A stretch of 64,000 nt of DNA from Agromyces fucosus (lineage in GTDB: Bacteria > Actinomycetota > Actinomycetes > Actinomycetales > Microbacteriaceae): NCBI RefSeq assembly GCF_004134865.1, contig NZ_SDPO01000003.1, forward strand, positions 372,001 through 436,000, in the 5' to 3' direction. Made by a program: the position numbers and the translations under genes. Within the stretch, counting starts at the first letter, position 1; each line of letters starts with the position of its first letter. The notes beneath the pieces were generated by a model, which was given only the letters and a program-made list of their open reading frames with translations, was not told where the DNA came from and did not search any database. Positions 29,667-37,982 of this stretch are shown piece by piece.

Positions 29667-30569
29667 TCATTCGGGCACGGATGTCTCGTCGGGCTGGTCG
29701 GCCTGGGGCGACGCGATCGCGCGGCGACGGGCGAACAGCCGCTGGCCGAGCAGTGCGAGGGCTCCCACGGCCACGAGGGCGACGAGGATGCCGGCACCGG
29801 CGAGCCACTCGGGGGTGCCGCCGCTCGAGGCCGCGGTGTTCTCGACGGCCTGCGCGGTGGGCTTCGCGGTCGATGCGCTGATGGTCACCGACTTCGACAC
29901 GCTCGACACGGGGGACTCGCCGACGGCGTTCACGGCGACCAGAGTCGCCGTGTAGGCACCCGCGCCGAGCACGGTGAAGGTGTGCGAGGTCGCCGTCGCG
30001 GCCAGCGGGATCGCCGTGCCCTTGTTGAGCGAGAGCTTGTAACCCGTCACCGGGGATCCGCCGTCGGCCGGCGCCGCCCAGGTCACGGTGAGCGAGCTGC
30101 CCTTGGCGGCCAGACGCGGGGCGGCCGGGGCGAGGGGAGCGGTCGCAGCGACAGCCGCCGGTGCGGCAGCGCCGGGCTCCGACGCGCTCGCCGATTCATC
30201 CGACTCGCCGGAGTCGCCCTCCGACGTGCTCCCGGAGCTGCTGCCGCCGGAGGTGCCCGGGTTCGGGGCGGGCGCCGGTGCCGGTGCGGGCGCGGGGGCC
30301 GGGGCGGGTGCCGGCGCAGGTGCCGGGGCGCCGCCACCGCCGAGCGCGGGCGGCGGATCCTCCTGCGTGCTGTCGTACGGGTAACCACCCGCGTCCTCGC
30401 AGGCTCCGAGGTCGAAGTTGATGGAGCAGAGGTCGCAGACGTCGCCGGCGGCCTGCGCCGAGCTGCTGCTGAAGAGCACGAGCGTCGGCACGCTGATGGC
30501 GAGCGCGAGGGTCGCCGCGAAGCCGCGGAGGCCGCGAGCGCGGCGAGCGAATCGGGGTCGGGAGGTCAT
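29667..30569 (-). CDS. Secreted FN3 protein with Ala-Pro repeat and C-terminal membrane anchor
   Basis: A 300-residue protein. Signal peptide 1-40 (RRARGLRGF, hydrophobic, ending SSAQAAG), then a short cysteine cluster CDLCSINFDLGACEDAGG, a run of about a dozen Ala-Pro dipeptides (wall-spanning spacer), a Ser/Glu-rich stretch, one fibronectin-III domain (TVTWAAPADGGSPVTGYKLS) and a C-terminal transmembrane helix with RRRAIA. The FN3 domain closely resembles that in the thioredoxin-like protein downstream, so the two probably arose together and work on the cell surface. It lies 26 bases downstream of the symporter gene. Confidence 0.7.
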   Translation of the reverse strand: MTSRPRFARRARGLRGFAATLALAISVPTLVLFSSSSAQAAGDVCDLCSINFDLGACEDAGGYPYDSTQEDPPPALGGGGAPAPAPAPAPAPAPAPAPAPAPNPGTSGGSSSGSTSEGDSGESDESASASEPGAAAPAAVAATAPLAPAAPRLAAKGSSLTVTWAAPADGGSPVTGYKLSLNKGTAIPLAATATSHTFTVLGAGAYTATLVAVNAVGESPVSSVSKSVTISASTAKPTAQAVENTAASSGGTPEWLAGAGILVALVAVGALALLGQRLFARRRAIASPQADQPDETSVPE

Positions 30570-30595
30570 GAGGGTCTTCCTTCTGGTCGGCCGGC

Positions 30596-31996
30596 TCAGC
30601 GGCTGGCGGCGAGTTCGGGGGAGTGGGAGGTGATCGTCTCGGGGAGGTCCGGGTCGTCGAGGTCGTCGCGGTGCACCGCGCGGCCGGCGAAGATCTCGTC
30701 GTCGAGCGCGCCGGCCCGGCGTGCGACGATCGCGGCACTGGTGGCGGCGGCGGTGACGTTCGCCATCGTGCTCGCGGTGCCCGCGATGGCGCTGATCGGA
30801 ATCAGCAGCACGAGCACTTCGATGGGCAGCCCGACCGCTGTCAGCACCGCCGTCGCCGTCACGATCGCGGTGCCGGGCACTCCGGCGGTCCCGAGCGAGA
30901 CGAGGAGGCCCAGCACGACGAGCACGACGTAGTCGAGCACCGTGTACTCGATGCCGAGGGCGTTCACCGTGAAGACGGCGACGAGCGTGGGCCAGATGCC
31001 GGCGCATCCGGGCATGCCGATCGTCGTGCCGATCGGTGCGGTGAAGCCGGCAACCTCGTCCGAGACGCCGATCTTGCGGGTCAGCGTCGAGATCGTGAGC
31101 GGGAGCGTGCCGATACTCGACTGCGTCGTGAACGCCGTGTACTGCGCCGGCGTCAGCAGGCGGAAGAACCGCAGCGGGTTCAGGTCGGCGAAGACCCGCA
31201 GCAGTACGCCGTTGACGAGGTAGGCGTCGACGAAGCACGCGACGAGCGCGATGACGAGCACGCCGACGAGGGCGAGCGCCGTCTCGATGCGCGCCACCGC
31301 CGTCGAGGTCGTGACGGCCACGAGGGCGAGCACCGCGTACGGGGTCAGGGCGATGATGAAGCCGACGGCCTTGAAGAGCACCCGGCGCGTGGCATCCACG
31401 AACTCCTTGAACGGCCGTACTTTCTCGGCGTTCTTGTCGGCGACGATCAGGTACGAGACGGCGATCAGCAGCGTGAACAGGATGATCGCGATGATGTTGT
31501 TCGACGAGATGTCGCCGACGACGTTGTTCGGGAAGAGCCCGACGATGACCTCGTCGAGCGGCGCGAGCAGGCCGGTGAGGGCCGAGCCGTCGACGCCCGC
31601 GAGCTCGAGGTTCGCTCCCTTGCCGATGCCCGTCGCAAGCGCGAGCCCCAGCGTCAGCAGGATCGCGATGAGGTTCGTCGCGAGGAGCCAGAAGACCGAG
31701 CTCAGGCCGATCGTGCGGAGTTTCGCGAGGCTGCCGAGCGAGGTGACGCTCGAGAGCACCGAAACGATGATGAGCGGCGCGACGACCGCCGTGATGACGT
31801 TGACGTAGATCGTGCCGATGACGTCGACGTAGTCGAGGTGCCCCTGGAAGAGGAGGCCGACACCGATGCCGACGACGAGCGCGATGACCGTGAGCAGGGT
31901 GAACTTCGCACCCGCTCGGCGCAGCAGGAACAGGCCGACGAAGAGCACGGCGATGAGGGCGAGGGCGGCGAGCGAGAGCCAGTCGAGGTCAGCCAC
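30596..31996 (-). CDS. Dicarboxylate/amino acid:cation symporter, TcyP-like
   Basis: A 466-residue DAACS-family transporter with eight long helices and re-entrant loops. The core sequences TTQSSIGTLPLTISTLTRKI and TAPIGTTIGMPGCAGIWP form the substrate hairpins; SGTAGVPGTAIVTA-like helix 8 follows. The CAGIWP motif is closer to the L-cystine TcyP branch than to glutamate/DctA carriers, so cystine or a related compound is a reasonable guess. The GTG start at 31996 (VADLDWLSL) is preferred over a frame that runs further upstream. It precedes the two surface proteins on the same strand. Confidence 0.82.
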   Translation of the reverse strand: MADLDWLSLAALALIAVLFVGLFLLRRAGAKFTLLTVIALVVGIGVGLLFQGHLDYVDVIGTIYVNVITAVVAPLIIVSVLSSVTSLGSLAKLRTIGLSSVFWLLATNLIAILLTLGLALATGIGKGANLELAGVDGSALTGLLAPLDEVIVGLFPNNVVGDISSNNIIAIILFTLLIAVSYLIVADKNAEKVRPFKEFVDATRRVLFKAVGFIIALTPYAVLALVAVTTSTAVARIETALALVGVLVIALVACFVDAYLVNGVLLRVFADLNPLRFFRLLTPAQYTAFTTQSSIGTLPLTISTLTRKIGVSDEVAGFTAPIGTTIGMPGCAGIWPTLVAVFTVNALGIEYTVLDYVVLVVLGLLVSLGTAGVPGTAIVTATAVLTAVGLPIEVLVLLIPISAIAGTASTMANVTAAATSAAIVARRAGALDDEIFAGRAVHRDDLDDPDLPETITSHSPELAASR

Positions 31997-32236
31997 GACG
32001 GCCTCCGAGCGGCGCGGATGAGGTGCGGATTCGGTGCATGGGCTCGACGGTATTGACCGACGGATGCCTCGGGGCATCGGGTGTCGCACTGTGAATGCCT
32101 ATGACGGCATACGTCGCTGAGCGTGCTGAATCGGCGTCACTCGATGTCGTTCGGTGGCGTTCCGCGACGTCGGATGACGCGGGCCTGCGTCGCCCATATG
32201 ACGCTCTGCGTCATCGCCGGTCGAGGCGAGCGCGGG

Positions 32237-32668
32237 TCAGACGTTCACGCCGCTCGGCCCGGTCGGCTCGCCGAACCAGTACGCAGGAGCCGGGAGTTCG
32301 ACGCCCACCGACGCGAGTGCGATCGCGGCGAAGGCGTAGATCATGATCGCGATCGTCAGCACCCCGAGCGCCATCGTGATCGGAACAGCCGGGGAGACCC
32401 TCATGCCTTCGCGGCGATAGCGCGGCGCAGCCATGAATGCGATCCACATCGAGGTCGCGGCGAAGCCCGTGATCCACACCGTGCGGAACGCATCGCCCTC
32501 GAGCGGTGCCACGAGGGCGATCACGAGCGAAGCGATCGACATGAGCAGCCCCGTGTACGCGAAGAACCGAGCGAACCCGATGCCGCCGACCTCGTCCTCA
32601 CCCGTCCACCACGGCCCGTCGGGCCGGTCCGACTCCTCGGACCCGTTCGGCTCGCGCGCATCGCCCAT
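32237..32668 (-). CDS. Small multi-pass membrane protein
   Basis: A 143-residue protein: an acidic N-terminus with GPWWTGEDEVGGIGFARFF, then three to four hydrophobic segments from about residue 33, one of which is TVWITGFAATSMWIAFMAAP. ATG 32668 has the leaderless box TACGAT six bases upstream. No known function; it is divergent from the GIY-YIG-like gene. Recognised only as a conserved hypothetical type. Confidence 0.6.
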   Translation of the reverse strand: MGDAREPNGSEESDRPDGPWWTGEDEVGGIGFARFFAYTGLLMSIASLVIALVAPLEGDAFRTVWITGFAATSMWIAFMAAPRYRREGMRVSPAVPITMALGVLTIAIMIYAFAAIALASVGVELPAPAYWFGEPTGPSGVNV

Positions 32669-32674
32669 GCTGCG

Positions 32675-32680
32675 ATCGTA
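32675..32680 (-). promoter_or_regulatory. -10 box of a leaderless promoter
   Basis: TACGAT on the minus strand, six bases before the ATG at 32668. Confidence 0.45.
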
Positions 32681-32734
32681 GAGCGGATGCCCCCAGTTGG
32701 TGTGGGTTCGCTCGATCACCGATGAGCCCCACAG

Positions 32735-32740
32735 TACGTT
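32735..32740 (+). promoter_or_regulatory. -10 box of a leaderless promoter
   Basis: TACGTT ends six bases before the ATG at 32747; the GGAG in the gap is too close to the ATG to act as a ribosome binding site. Confidence 0.4.
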
Positions 32741-32746
32741 CGGAGA

Positions 32747-33298
32747 ATGAGACGCGACTCCGGACACGGGTACAGCTTGAGCGATATGCAGACTTACGGA
32801 GCCGAGGATGCCTCGGACCTCGAGACGATCCTCGACGCACTCGACGGAGGCGAAAGCCAGCGCCGGCCTGCTGAACCTGGCAAGGCCTGGAAGAGTATCC
32901 TCCGTGCGCCCCGACATGCACTCGGTGCTCTCGACCTCGCCAGCGTGCCGACCGATCCCGGTGTCTGCGTCGTCTTCGATGGCGATGAGCCGGTGTTCGT
33001 GGGTCGTGCATCAGGACGGGAGGGCTTGCGCGGGCGCCTTCGGGCACACCGGGCGACCGATACCGACCTGAGCCGAAGCACTCTCCGCGCTAGCGTCGCC
33101 GTCGACGTGCTCGGAATCAGCAGGTGGACGGCTCGACAGCGCCCGAGCGTCATCTCCGAGAAGTTCATCGACCCCGTGAATGGGTACCTCGCCGACTGCG
33201 TCGTGGCATGGGTCGTGTGCACCGATGAGCCTGCCACCAGGCAACTCAAGTCGCGTCTTCTGGCCGAGTACGTGCCTGAGTACAACCTGGAGGCGTGA
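32747..33298 (+). CDS. GIY-YIG-like protein
   Basis: A 183-residue protein. Residues about 70-165 follow the GIY-YIG fold pattern: PGVCVVFDGDEPVFVGRASG (GIY becomes GVC, YIG becomes FVG), GLRGRLRAHRATDTDLSRST, and the C-terminal ATRQLKSRLLAEYVPEYNLE, which resembles the conserved glutamate/asparagine end of the fold. The first tyrosine is missing, so nuclease activity is uncertain. Base composition is a little lower in GC than its neighbours. It is a lone gene, divergent from a small membrane protein. Confidence 0.65.
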   Translation: MRRDSGHGYSLSDMQTYGAEDASDLETILDALDGGESQRRPAEPGKAWKSILRAPRHALGALDLASVPTDPGVCVVFDGDEPVFVGRASGREGLRGRLRAHRATDTDLSRSTLRASVAVDVLGISRWTARQRPSVISEKFIDPVNGYLADCVVAWVVCTDEPATRQLKSRLLAEYVPEYNLEA

Positions 33299-33396
33299 GC
33301 TGCCCGGTCACGCGATTCCTGACCGATGTCGATCTGCCGCTTCCCCGTTCGACGCCAGAATGAGAGCGGAGATACCGCCTCGGAAGGAACACGAAC

Positions 33397-33954
33397 ATGC
33401 GCACCCTCATCGTCACCGAGTTCATCAGCCTCGACGGGGTCATCGACTCGCCCGGTGGCGGCTCGCACCCGCGGGCCGGCTGGACCTTCACGGACATCCC
33501 GTTCGTCGAGGAGGCGTACGAGCTCAAGGGCCGCGAGCAGCTCGAGGCCGGTGCGATGCTCATCGGCCGCGTCAGCTACGACGAGTTCGCTCCCGTCTGG
33601 CCGACGATGGTCGACGACTTCGCGGAGTACAACGCGATGCCGAAATACGTCGTCTCGAGCACCCTGACCGACCCCGAGTGGAACAACACGCACGTGCTGC
33701 GCTCGCTCGACGACGTCGCGAAGCTCAAGGAGGGCGACGGCGCGCCCATCATCGTGCACGGCAGCGCCACCCTCGCGAAGGGCCTCGCCGCGGCCGGCCT
33801 CGTCGACCGTTACCACCTGCTCGTCTTCCCGGTGCTGCTCGGCGACGGCAAGCGCCTCTTCGGTGACGGCGACCCGTATACGCACCTCGACCTCGTCGAG
33901 TGCGAGGCCTACTCCAACGGCATCATCAAGCAGGTCTTCGACGTCAAGCGCTGA
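33397..33954 (+). CDS. Dihydrofolate-reductase-like (RibD C-terminal domain) family protein
   Basis: A 185-residue single-domain protein of the RibD_C/DHFR-like family: RTLIVTEFISLDGVIDSPGG at the start, MLIGRVSYDEFAPVWPTM (dinucleotide-binding), APIIVHGSATLAKGLAAAGL and HLLVFPVLLGDGKRLF near the end. Members are NADPH-dependent reductases of unknown substrate, common in soil actinobacteria. AAGGA lies nine bases before the ATG. The gene is followed by a strong hairpin terminator. Confidence 0.87.
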   Translation: MRTLIVTEFISLDGVIDSPGGGSHPRAGWTFTDIPFVEEAYELKGREQLEAGAMLIGRVSYDEFAPVWPTMVDDFAEYNAMPKYVVSSTLTDPEWNNTHVLRSLDDVAKLKEGDGAPIIVHGSATLAKGLAAAGLVDRYHLLVFPVLLGDGKRLFGDGDPYTHLDLVECEAYSNGIIKQVFDVKR

Positions 33955-34020
33955 GCGCCGGCAAGCGCTGAGCCTCACGAGCAGCGGATGCCGCGGCATC
34001 CGTCATCTCCTTCCGAAACG

Positions 34021-34062
34021 GCCGTGTGAGTTCCGCCTCATGTGAGGCGGAGCTCACACGGC
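34021..34062. terminator. 20-bp hairpin between convergent genes, member of a dispersed palindrome family
   Basis: GCCGTGTGAGTTCCGCCTCA (34021-34040) and its near-perfect complement (34043-34062, one G-U type mismatch) with a two-base loop. It sits between the reductase and the convergent DUF4442 gene. The core AGTTCCGCCTCA recurs at 38031 and 53509. Confidence 0.75.
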
Positions 34063-34081
34063 GATTCGAGACATCCGTTCG

Positions 34082-34558
34082 TCACGCGGTCGGACCCGGA
34101 CCGGTCACCCGCTTCTTCTCGCGCACGTAGACCTCTCGGCGCACTCGGGCGACGACGTCGCCGTCACGATCGGTGATCTCGGTCTCGAACCACTCGAGCA
34201 CCTTTGCTCCGCCGCGAGCGCGTTCGCGCAGCTCGGCCGTCTTCTCGGGCGACACCGCGAAGTGCGCGGTCAGCACGCCCCGGCCGGGCTTGACGAACTC
34301 GATCTCGCCGCGGGTGTCCCACACGATGTAGTCGCGCCCGATCTGGTGCATGACGAGCATGAAGAAGTAGGGGTCGGTCATCGCCGACATCGATCCGCCG
34401 AACGCGGTCTTCACGTAGTTGCGGGTGAAGACGTTCACGTGCAGCTCGACGGTCGCACTCGTCCAGTCGGATGCGAAGCGCTTCACGCGGATGCCGCTGA
34501 ACAGGTTCGGGATCCACAGGCTCATGCCGAGGGCGAGGCGTCGAGGTGTCACGGGCAT
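34082..34558 (-). CDS. DUF4442 hotdog-fold protein, putative thioesterase
   Basis: A 158-residue protein: WIPNLFSGIRVKRFASDWTS, NVFTRNYVKTAFGGSMSAMT and DYIVWDTRGEIEFVKPGRG, the DUF4442 pattern related to PaaI-type hotdog thioesterases. HFAVSPEKTAELRERARGG and a basic end follow. A much longer frame runs upstream through the neighbouring oxidoreductase gene and is a shadow; ATG 34558 is the first good start. Acyl-CoA thioester hydrolysis is plausible by fold, but not shown. Confidence 0.8.
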   Translation of the reverse strand: MPVTPRRLALGMSLWIPNLFSGIRVKRFASDWTSATVELHVNVFTRNYVKTAFGGSMSAMTDPYFFMLVMHQIGRDYIVWDTRGEIEFVKPGRGVLTAHFAVSPEKTAELRERARGGAKVLEWFETEITDRDGDVVARVRREVYVREKKRVTGPGPTA

Positions 34559-34673
34559 GTCGACGAGTCTTGCGCGGACCGGTCGGATGTCGCGAGCCGC
34601 TTGTAGGCCGTCGACAAGCCCGGCCGGCCGGCGGGTGGGCGGCACGCACGCGCCGCCCACCCGCGCCGTGCGA

Positions 34674-35549
34674 TCAGGCCGCGGCGTCGGCGACGTCGAC
34701 GACGGCGCGCAGTCCGTCGACGAGCGAGGTCGTGGGGCGGCCGATGAGGCGCGAGAGCGTGCCGTCCGTCTCCGAGAGCGCGCCCTCGCGGATGCCGGAG
34801 TCGAGGGCCGCGACGAATCCGGCCGTGTCGGCGTCGAGTCCTGCCGACTGCAGCGCCGCGACGTGCTCCTCGGTCGTGAGCGGGGTGAAGACGACCTCGC
34901 GGCCGACCACCTCACCGGCGGCGACAGCGAGTTCGGGGAAGCTCCAGGCGACGTCCCCGCCGAACTCGTAGACCTCGCCGAGGTGACCGTCTTCGAGCAG
35001 CACCACGGCGGCGCCCTCGGCGAGGTCGGCGCGGGTGGCGCTCGCGATGCGCCCGTCGCCCACGGACGACGCGATCACGCCGGTCGATGCGGCGCGCGTG
35101 ACATCCGCTGCGTAGTTCTCGGTGTACCAGTTGTTGCGCACGATCACCGCGGGAACGCCGGAGGCGGCGATCGCCTCCTCGGTGGCCTTGTGATCGGGGG
35201 CGAGCACGAGGCTCGTGGTGGTGGCGCGGGGCGCGCTCGTGTAGACGAGCTTCGCGATGCCGGCGGCCTTCGCGGCGTCGATCACGTTCTGGTGCAGCGC
35301 GACGCGGCCGCCGGGCACCGATGCCGAGATGAGCAGCACGGTGTCGACGCCGTCGAGTGCCGCCGCGATGGTCTCGGGCCGCGCGTAGTCGAGCTCGGCG
35401 GTGCGGATGCCGCGGGCGGCGAACTCCTCGAGCTTCGACGTGTCGCGGGCGGTCGCGACGATGTCGGCGGGGGCGGCGCCGCGGGCGAGCAGCGACTCGA
35501 CGACGAGGCGGCCGAGCTGGCCCGAGGCGGCGGTGACGAGGATGGTCAT
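34674..35549 (-). CDS. NAD(P)-binding quinone-reductase-like protein (NmrA/QorB type)
   Basis: A 291-residue Rossmann-fold protein: ILVTAASGQLGRLVVESLL (nucleotide site), ELDYARPETIAAALDGVDTVLLIS, and TEENYAAD-like RNNWYTENYAADV before the atypical SDR substrate pocket. It matches NmrA-like / QorB (YtfG) NADPH quinone reductases. It is divergently transcribed from an HxlR regulator, the same arrangement as ytfG-ytfH in enterobacteria, and is probably repressed by it until an electrophile or quinone arrives. GGAAGGACC lies upstream of the ATG. Confidence 0.87.
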   Translation of the reverse strand: MTILVTAASGQLGRLVVESLLARGAAPADIVATARDTSKLEEFAARGIRTAELDYARPETIAAALDGVDTVLLISASVPGGRVALHQNVIDAAKAAGIAKLVYTSAPRATTTSLVLAPDHKATEEAIAASGVPAVIVRNNWYTENYAADVTRAASTGVIASSVGDGRIASATRADLAEGAAVVLLEDGHLGEVYEFGGDVAWSFPELAVAAGEVVGREVVFTPLTTEEHVAALQSAGLDADTAGFVAALDSGIREGALSETDGTLSRLIGRPTTSLVDGLRAVVDVADAAA

Positions 35550-35619
35550 GGGTGGTGGTCCTTCCGGTTGCGGTCACCATGGGTCAACCGGATGCTTCGC
35601 ACCAACCTTCCCTCGCGGT

Positions 35620-35644
35620 GGTACCCACTTTCAAGTAAGGTACC
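35620..35644. promoter_or_regulatory. Probable HxlR operator
   Basis: GGTACC and GGTACC, 13 bases apart, enclose ACTT and AAGT half-sites, giving an imperfect 25-bp palindrome directly before the hxlR-type gene and facing the divergent reductase. It overlaps the putative -10 box TAAGGT. Confidence 0.6.
35636..35641 (+). promoter_or_regulatory. -10 box of a leaderless promoter for the HxlR gene
   Basis: TAAGGT ends six bases before the ATG at 35648 and overlaps the palindromic operator, which would give autoregulation. Confidence 0.45.
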
Positions 35645-35647
35645 TAC

Positions 35648-36013
35648 ATGGTGGTAAGTCTTGCGGAGATCCGGGAAACGTCGGGCGAAGTATTCACCGA
35701 CGGGTGCCCAACCCGCGTCGTGCTCGACCACATCATGAGCAAGTGGGGCGTGCTCGTGCTGCTCGCGCTGACCGACGGCACCCACCGCTGGGGCGAGCTG
35801 CGCCGCGAGGTGCAGGGCATCAGCGAGAAGATGCTCGCCTCGACGCTGCGCACGCTCGAGGCCGACGGCATCGTCGCGCGCACGTCCTATCCCGAGGTGC
35901 CGCCGCGCGTCGAGTACGCGCTGACCGAGCTCGGCCGGGAACTCATGGACCACATGCTGCCCCTCGTGCAGTGGGTGGCGCTGCGCGCCGACGGCATCGT
36001 GCGCGAGGCCTGA
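35648..36013 (+). CDS. HxlR family transcriptional regulator
   Basis: A 121-residue winged-helix protein: FTDGCPTRVVLDHIMSKWG with the conserved N-terminal cysteine (Cys20) that senses oxidants or electrophiles in this family, LVLLALTDGTHRWGELRREV, the recognition helix SEKMLASTLRTLEADGIVAR and the wing VPPRVEYALTELGREL. It is divergent from a quinone-reductase-like gene and a palindromic site lies between them. Likely function: redox- or quinone-responsive repressor of that gene and itself. Confidence 0.9.
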   Translation: MVVSLAEIRETSGEVFTDGCPTRVVLDHIMSKWGVLVLLALTDGTHRWGELRREVQGISEKMLASTLRTLEADGIVARTSYPEVPPRVEYALTELGRELMDHMLPLVQWVALRADGIVREA

Positions 36014-36022
36014 CGCGGCCAC

Positions 36023-36028
36023 TACTCT
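36023..36028 (+). promoter_or_regulatory. -10 box of a leaderless promoter
   Basis: TACTCT ends seven bases before the GTG at 36036. Confidence 0.45.
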
Positions 36029-36035
36029 CGTCACC

Positions 36036-36440
36036 GTGACCCTTGCTCATGGCGCCCCGCAGCAGCCCGCTCCCTTCCTCGTGTCCATCGGCAACATCCA
36101 TGCGACGCAGCACCACGCCGTGACGCCGGGCGGCACCTGGCCCATCGGCGAGATCAACGTGTCCACGGCGGACCAGACCCAGGTGACGACCCACACCCCG
36201 GCGTGGGCGATCGTCATGGTGGTGCTGTTCATCTGGTTCTTCCTGCTCAGCCTGCTGTTCCTGCTCGCGCGTGAGAGCCGCATCTCGGGCTTCATCACGG
36301 TCACCGTCTGGGGACCGGGCGGGCAGTCGTACGTGGAGCACCTCCCGGTGGCGACGGAAGCGCAGCGCGTCGACGTGTTCAACCGGGTGACCTACCTGCA
36401 GTCGCTCATCGGAGCGGAACGCCACCGCCTCGGACGTTAG
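36036..36440 (+). CDS. Single-span membrane protein of unknown function
   Basis: A 134-residue protein with a Gly/His-rich N-terminal segment (IGNIHATQHHAVTPGGTWPIGE), one strong transmembrane helix (about 55-80, AIVMVVLFIWFFLLSLLFLL) and a basic cytoplasmic tail with TVTVWGPGGQSYVEHLP. It starts with GTG and a leaderless TACTCT box. I do not recognise a functional family; it looks like a conserved actinobacterial membrane protein. Confidence 0.65.
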   Translation: MTLAHGAPQQPAPFLVSIGNIHATQHHAVTPGGTWPIGEINVSTADQTQVTTHTPAWAIVMVVLFIWFFLLSLLFLLARESRISGFITVTVWGPGGQSYVEHLPVATEAQRVDVFNRVTYLQSLIGAERHRLGR

Positions 36441-36593
36441 CCGCCCACCTCGGCGCGCACGGCGACGCCCGGCTGAGATGCGTGCGTTGTGCGCCGAACC
36501 GCCCTACCATCGGAGGAGCGCACCGGCACCCCCACCCGACGTCGCCACGAGTCGGACCCCCCGCCCTGTCGGTGCGCCAGCCCAGGAGCCCGA

Positions 36594-37982
36594 GTGACGA
36601 CCCATCCCGACGACCAGCCCGTGTTCGGGTTCGGCGCGTCCGACGGCGAGCTCGCGCCACGGCCGGGTCGACGCAGCGCCGACGCCGGCGGCACCCTCCG
36701 CCCGCGACGCCTTCCGGCACCGGAGTGGGGCAGGCATCCGTCGCCGCGCGACGTGCAGCGCTACTACCTCTGCAGCGAGGAGCCGAGCGGCGAGTTCGTC
36801 GAGGTCATCATCCCGGTGACCGATGCCGGTCGCATCCGCTACTTCACGACGAGTGACGGCGACGAGCTGACCGAGGTCGACGAGGACTACTTCGTGCGCC
36901 GCCGCGAGGGCAACGCCCGGTCGCTGCTCGAACTCGACGCGCGCGAGATGGCCGAGCTGCAGGCTGAACTCGACTTCGTGCGTCCCGTGCTCGGACGCGA
37001 TCCGCTCGCCGAGGCAGCTGAGGCAGCCGAGTCGGCTCCGACAGCCGAGTCGGCTGCGGCCGCCGAGTCACGCGAGACAGCGATGGCGGATGTCGCGGAG
37101 TCCGCGTCGCTCGCGCCGACTGACGACGACGACCAAGCGCTCGCCGAGGGCGAGCCGACCGAGGTCATCGAGCTCCCGTTCCCGCTTCCGGTGAACGTGC
37201 CGGCGTTCGTGCAGTACGTCGAGCCGACGCCCCAGCCGGCAGCCGAAGTGAAGCCGGCAGTCGAGCCGACAGCCGAAGCGGAACCGACGCCGGAGCGAGA
37301 GCCGGAGCCGGTGCCGACGTCCGAGCCGCCCGCCCTCGAGGCGGACCCCCGAGACCGTGATGACGATGACGACCAGATGATCGAGGAGTACCACCCAGTG
37401 ATCGGTTCCAACAGGTTCGAGCAGGTCGAGCCCGGGGCATCCGCGATGCCCGCCAATGTCACCCAGATGCCGATCTCGGTCACCGGACCCGTCGCGCCGC
37501 TCGCGCCTGCGGTTCCGGCGGCCCAGCCCGGGCAGGACGTCGACGCTGCGGCCCAGGTCGCGCTCGCCAAGGGCATCGCGTTCGCCGCGCACCGCGGCCA
37601 GCTCGACCAGATCGGCGCCGAGTACATCGATCACCCCGGCCGTGTGGCCGAGCGCTTCGACCCCGTCAGCGAGCCGGTGCTCGTCGCCGCCGCGTGGTTG
37701 CACGACGTGCTCGAGGACACGGCGGTCACCGCCCAGAACCTGCTCGAGGCGGGCGTGCAGCCCGAGGTCGTCGAGATCGTGCAGCTGCTGACCCGAACTC
37801 CGGATGTCTCGGACGACGCGTACTACGCCCGCATCGCTCGCCACCCCGTGGCCCGTCGCGTGAAGCTCGCCGACCTCGATGACAACACCGCCCCGTGGCG
37901 GGTGCGTCGCCTCGAGTACGACGTGCAGCTGCGCCTCGCCGAGAAGTACCGCCACGCGCGCGAGGCGCTCAGCGCGAGCTGA
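36594..37982 (+). CDS. HD-domain protein like MESH1/SpoT alarmone hydrolase, with long acidic N-terminal arm
   Basis: A 462-residue protein. Residues 1-310 are low in structure: a basic first 40 residues, then acidic Ala/Glu/Pro-rich sequence with many AES and AEP repeats. Residues about 325-462 form a small RelA/SpoT-type hydrolase domain: AAHRGQLDQIGAEYIDHPGRVA, AAAWLHDVLEDTA (metal-binding HD and ED) and VKLADLDDN. All the metal ligands of MESH1-like (p)ppGpp hydrolases are present; no synthetase, TGS or ACT domain is. GTG 36594 is preferred because AGGAG lies five bases before it. The long arm on a small hydrolase is unusual. Confidence 0.75.
   Translation: MTTHPDDQPVFGFGASDGELAPRPGRRSADAGGTLRPRRLPAPEWGRHPSPRDVQRYYLCSEEPSGEFVEVIIPVTDAGRIRYFTTSDGDELTEVDEDYFVRRREGNARSLLELDAREMAELQAELDFVRPVLGRDPLAEAAEAAESAPTAESAAAAESRETAMADVAESASLAPTDDDDQALAEGEPTEVIELPFPLPVNVPAFVQYVEPTPQPAAEVKPAVEPTAEAEPTPEREPEPVPTSEPPALEADPRDRDDDDDQMIEEYHPVIGSNRFEQVEPGASAMPANVTQMPISVTGPVAPLAPAVPAAQPGQDVDAAAQVALAKGIAFAAHRGQLDQIGAEYIDHPGRVAERFDPVSEPVLVAAAWLHDVLEDTAVTAQNLLEAGVQPEVVEIVQLLTRTPDVSDDAYYARIARHPVARRVKLADLDDNTAPWRVRRLEYDVQLRLAEKYRHAREALSAS

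Noticed and set aside
30251-30346. GC-rich tandem repeat as a mobile or regulatory element
   Set aside because: It is simply the codons of an Ala-Pro wall-spanning repeat in a surface protein.
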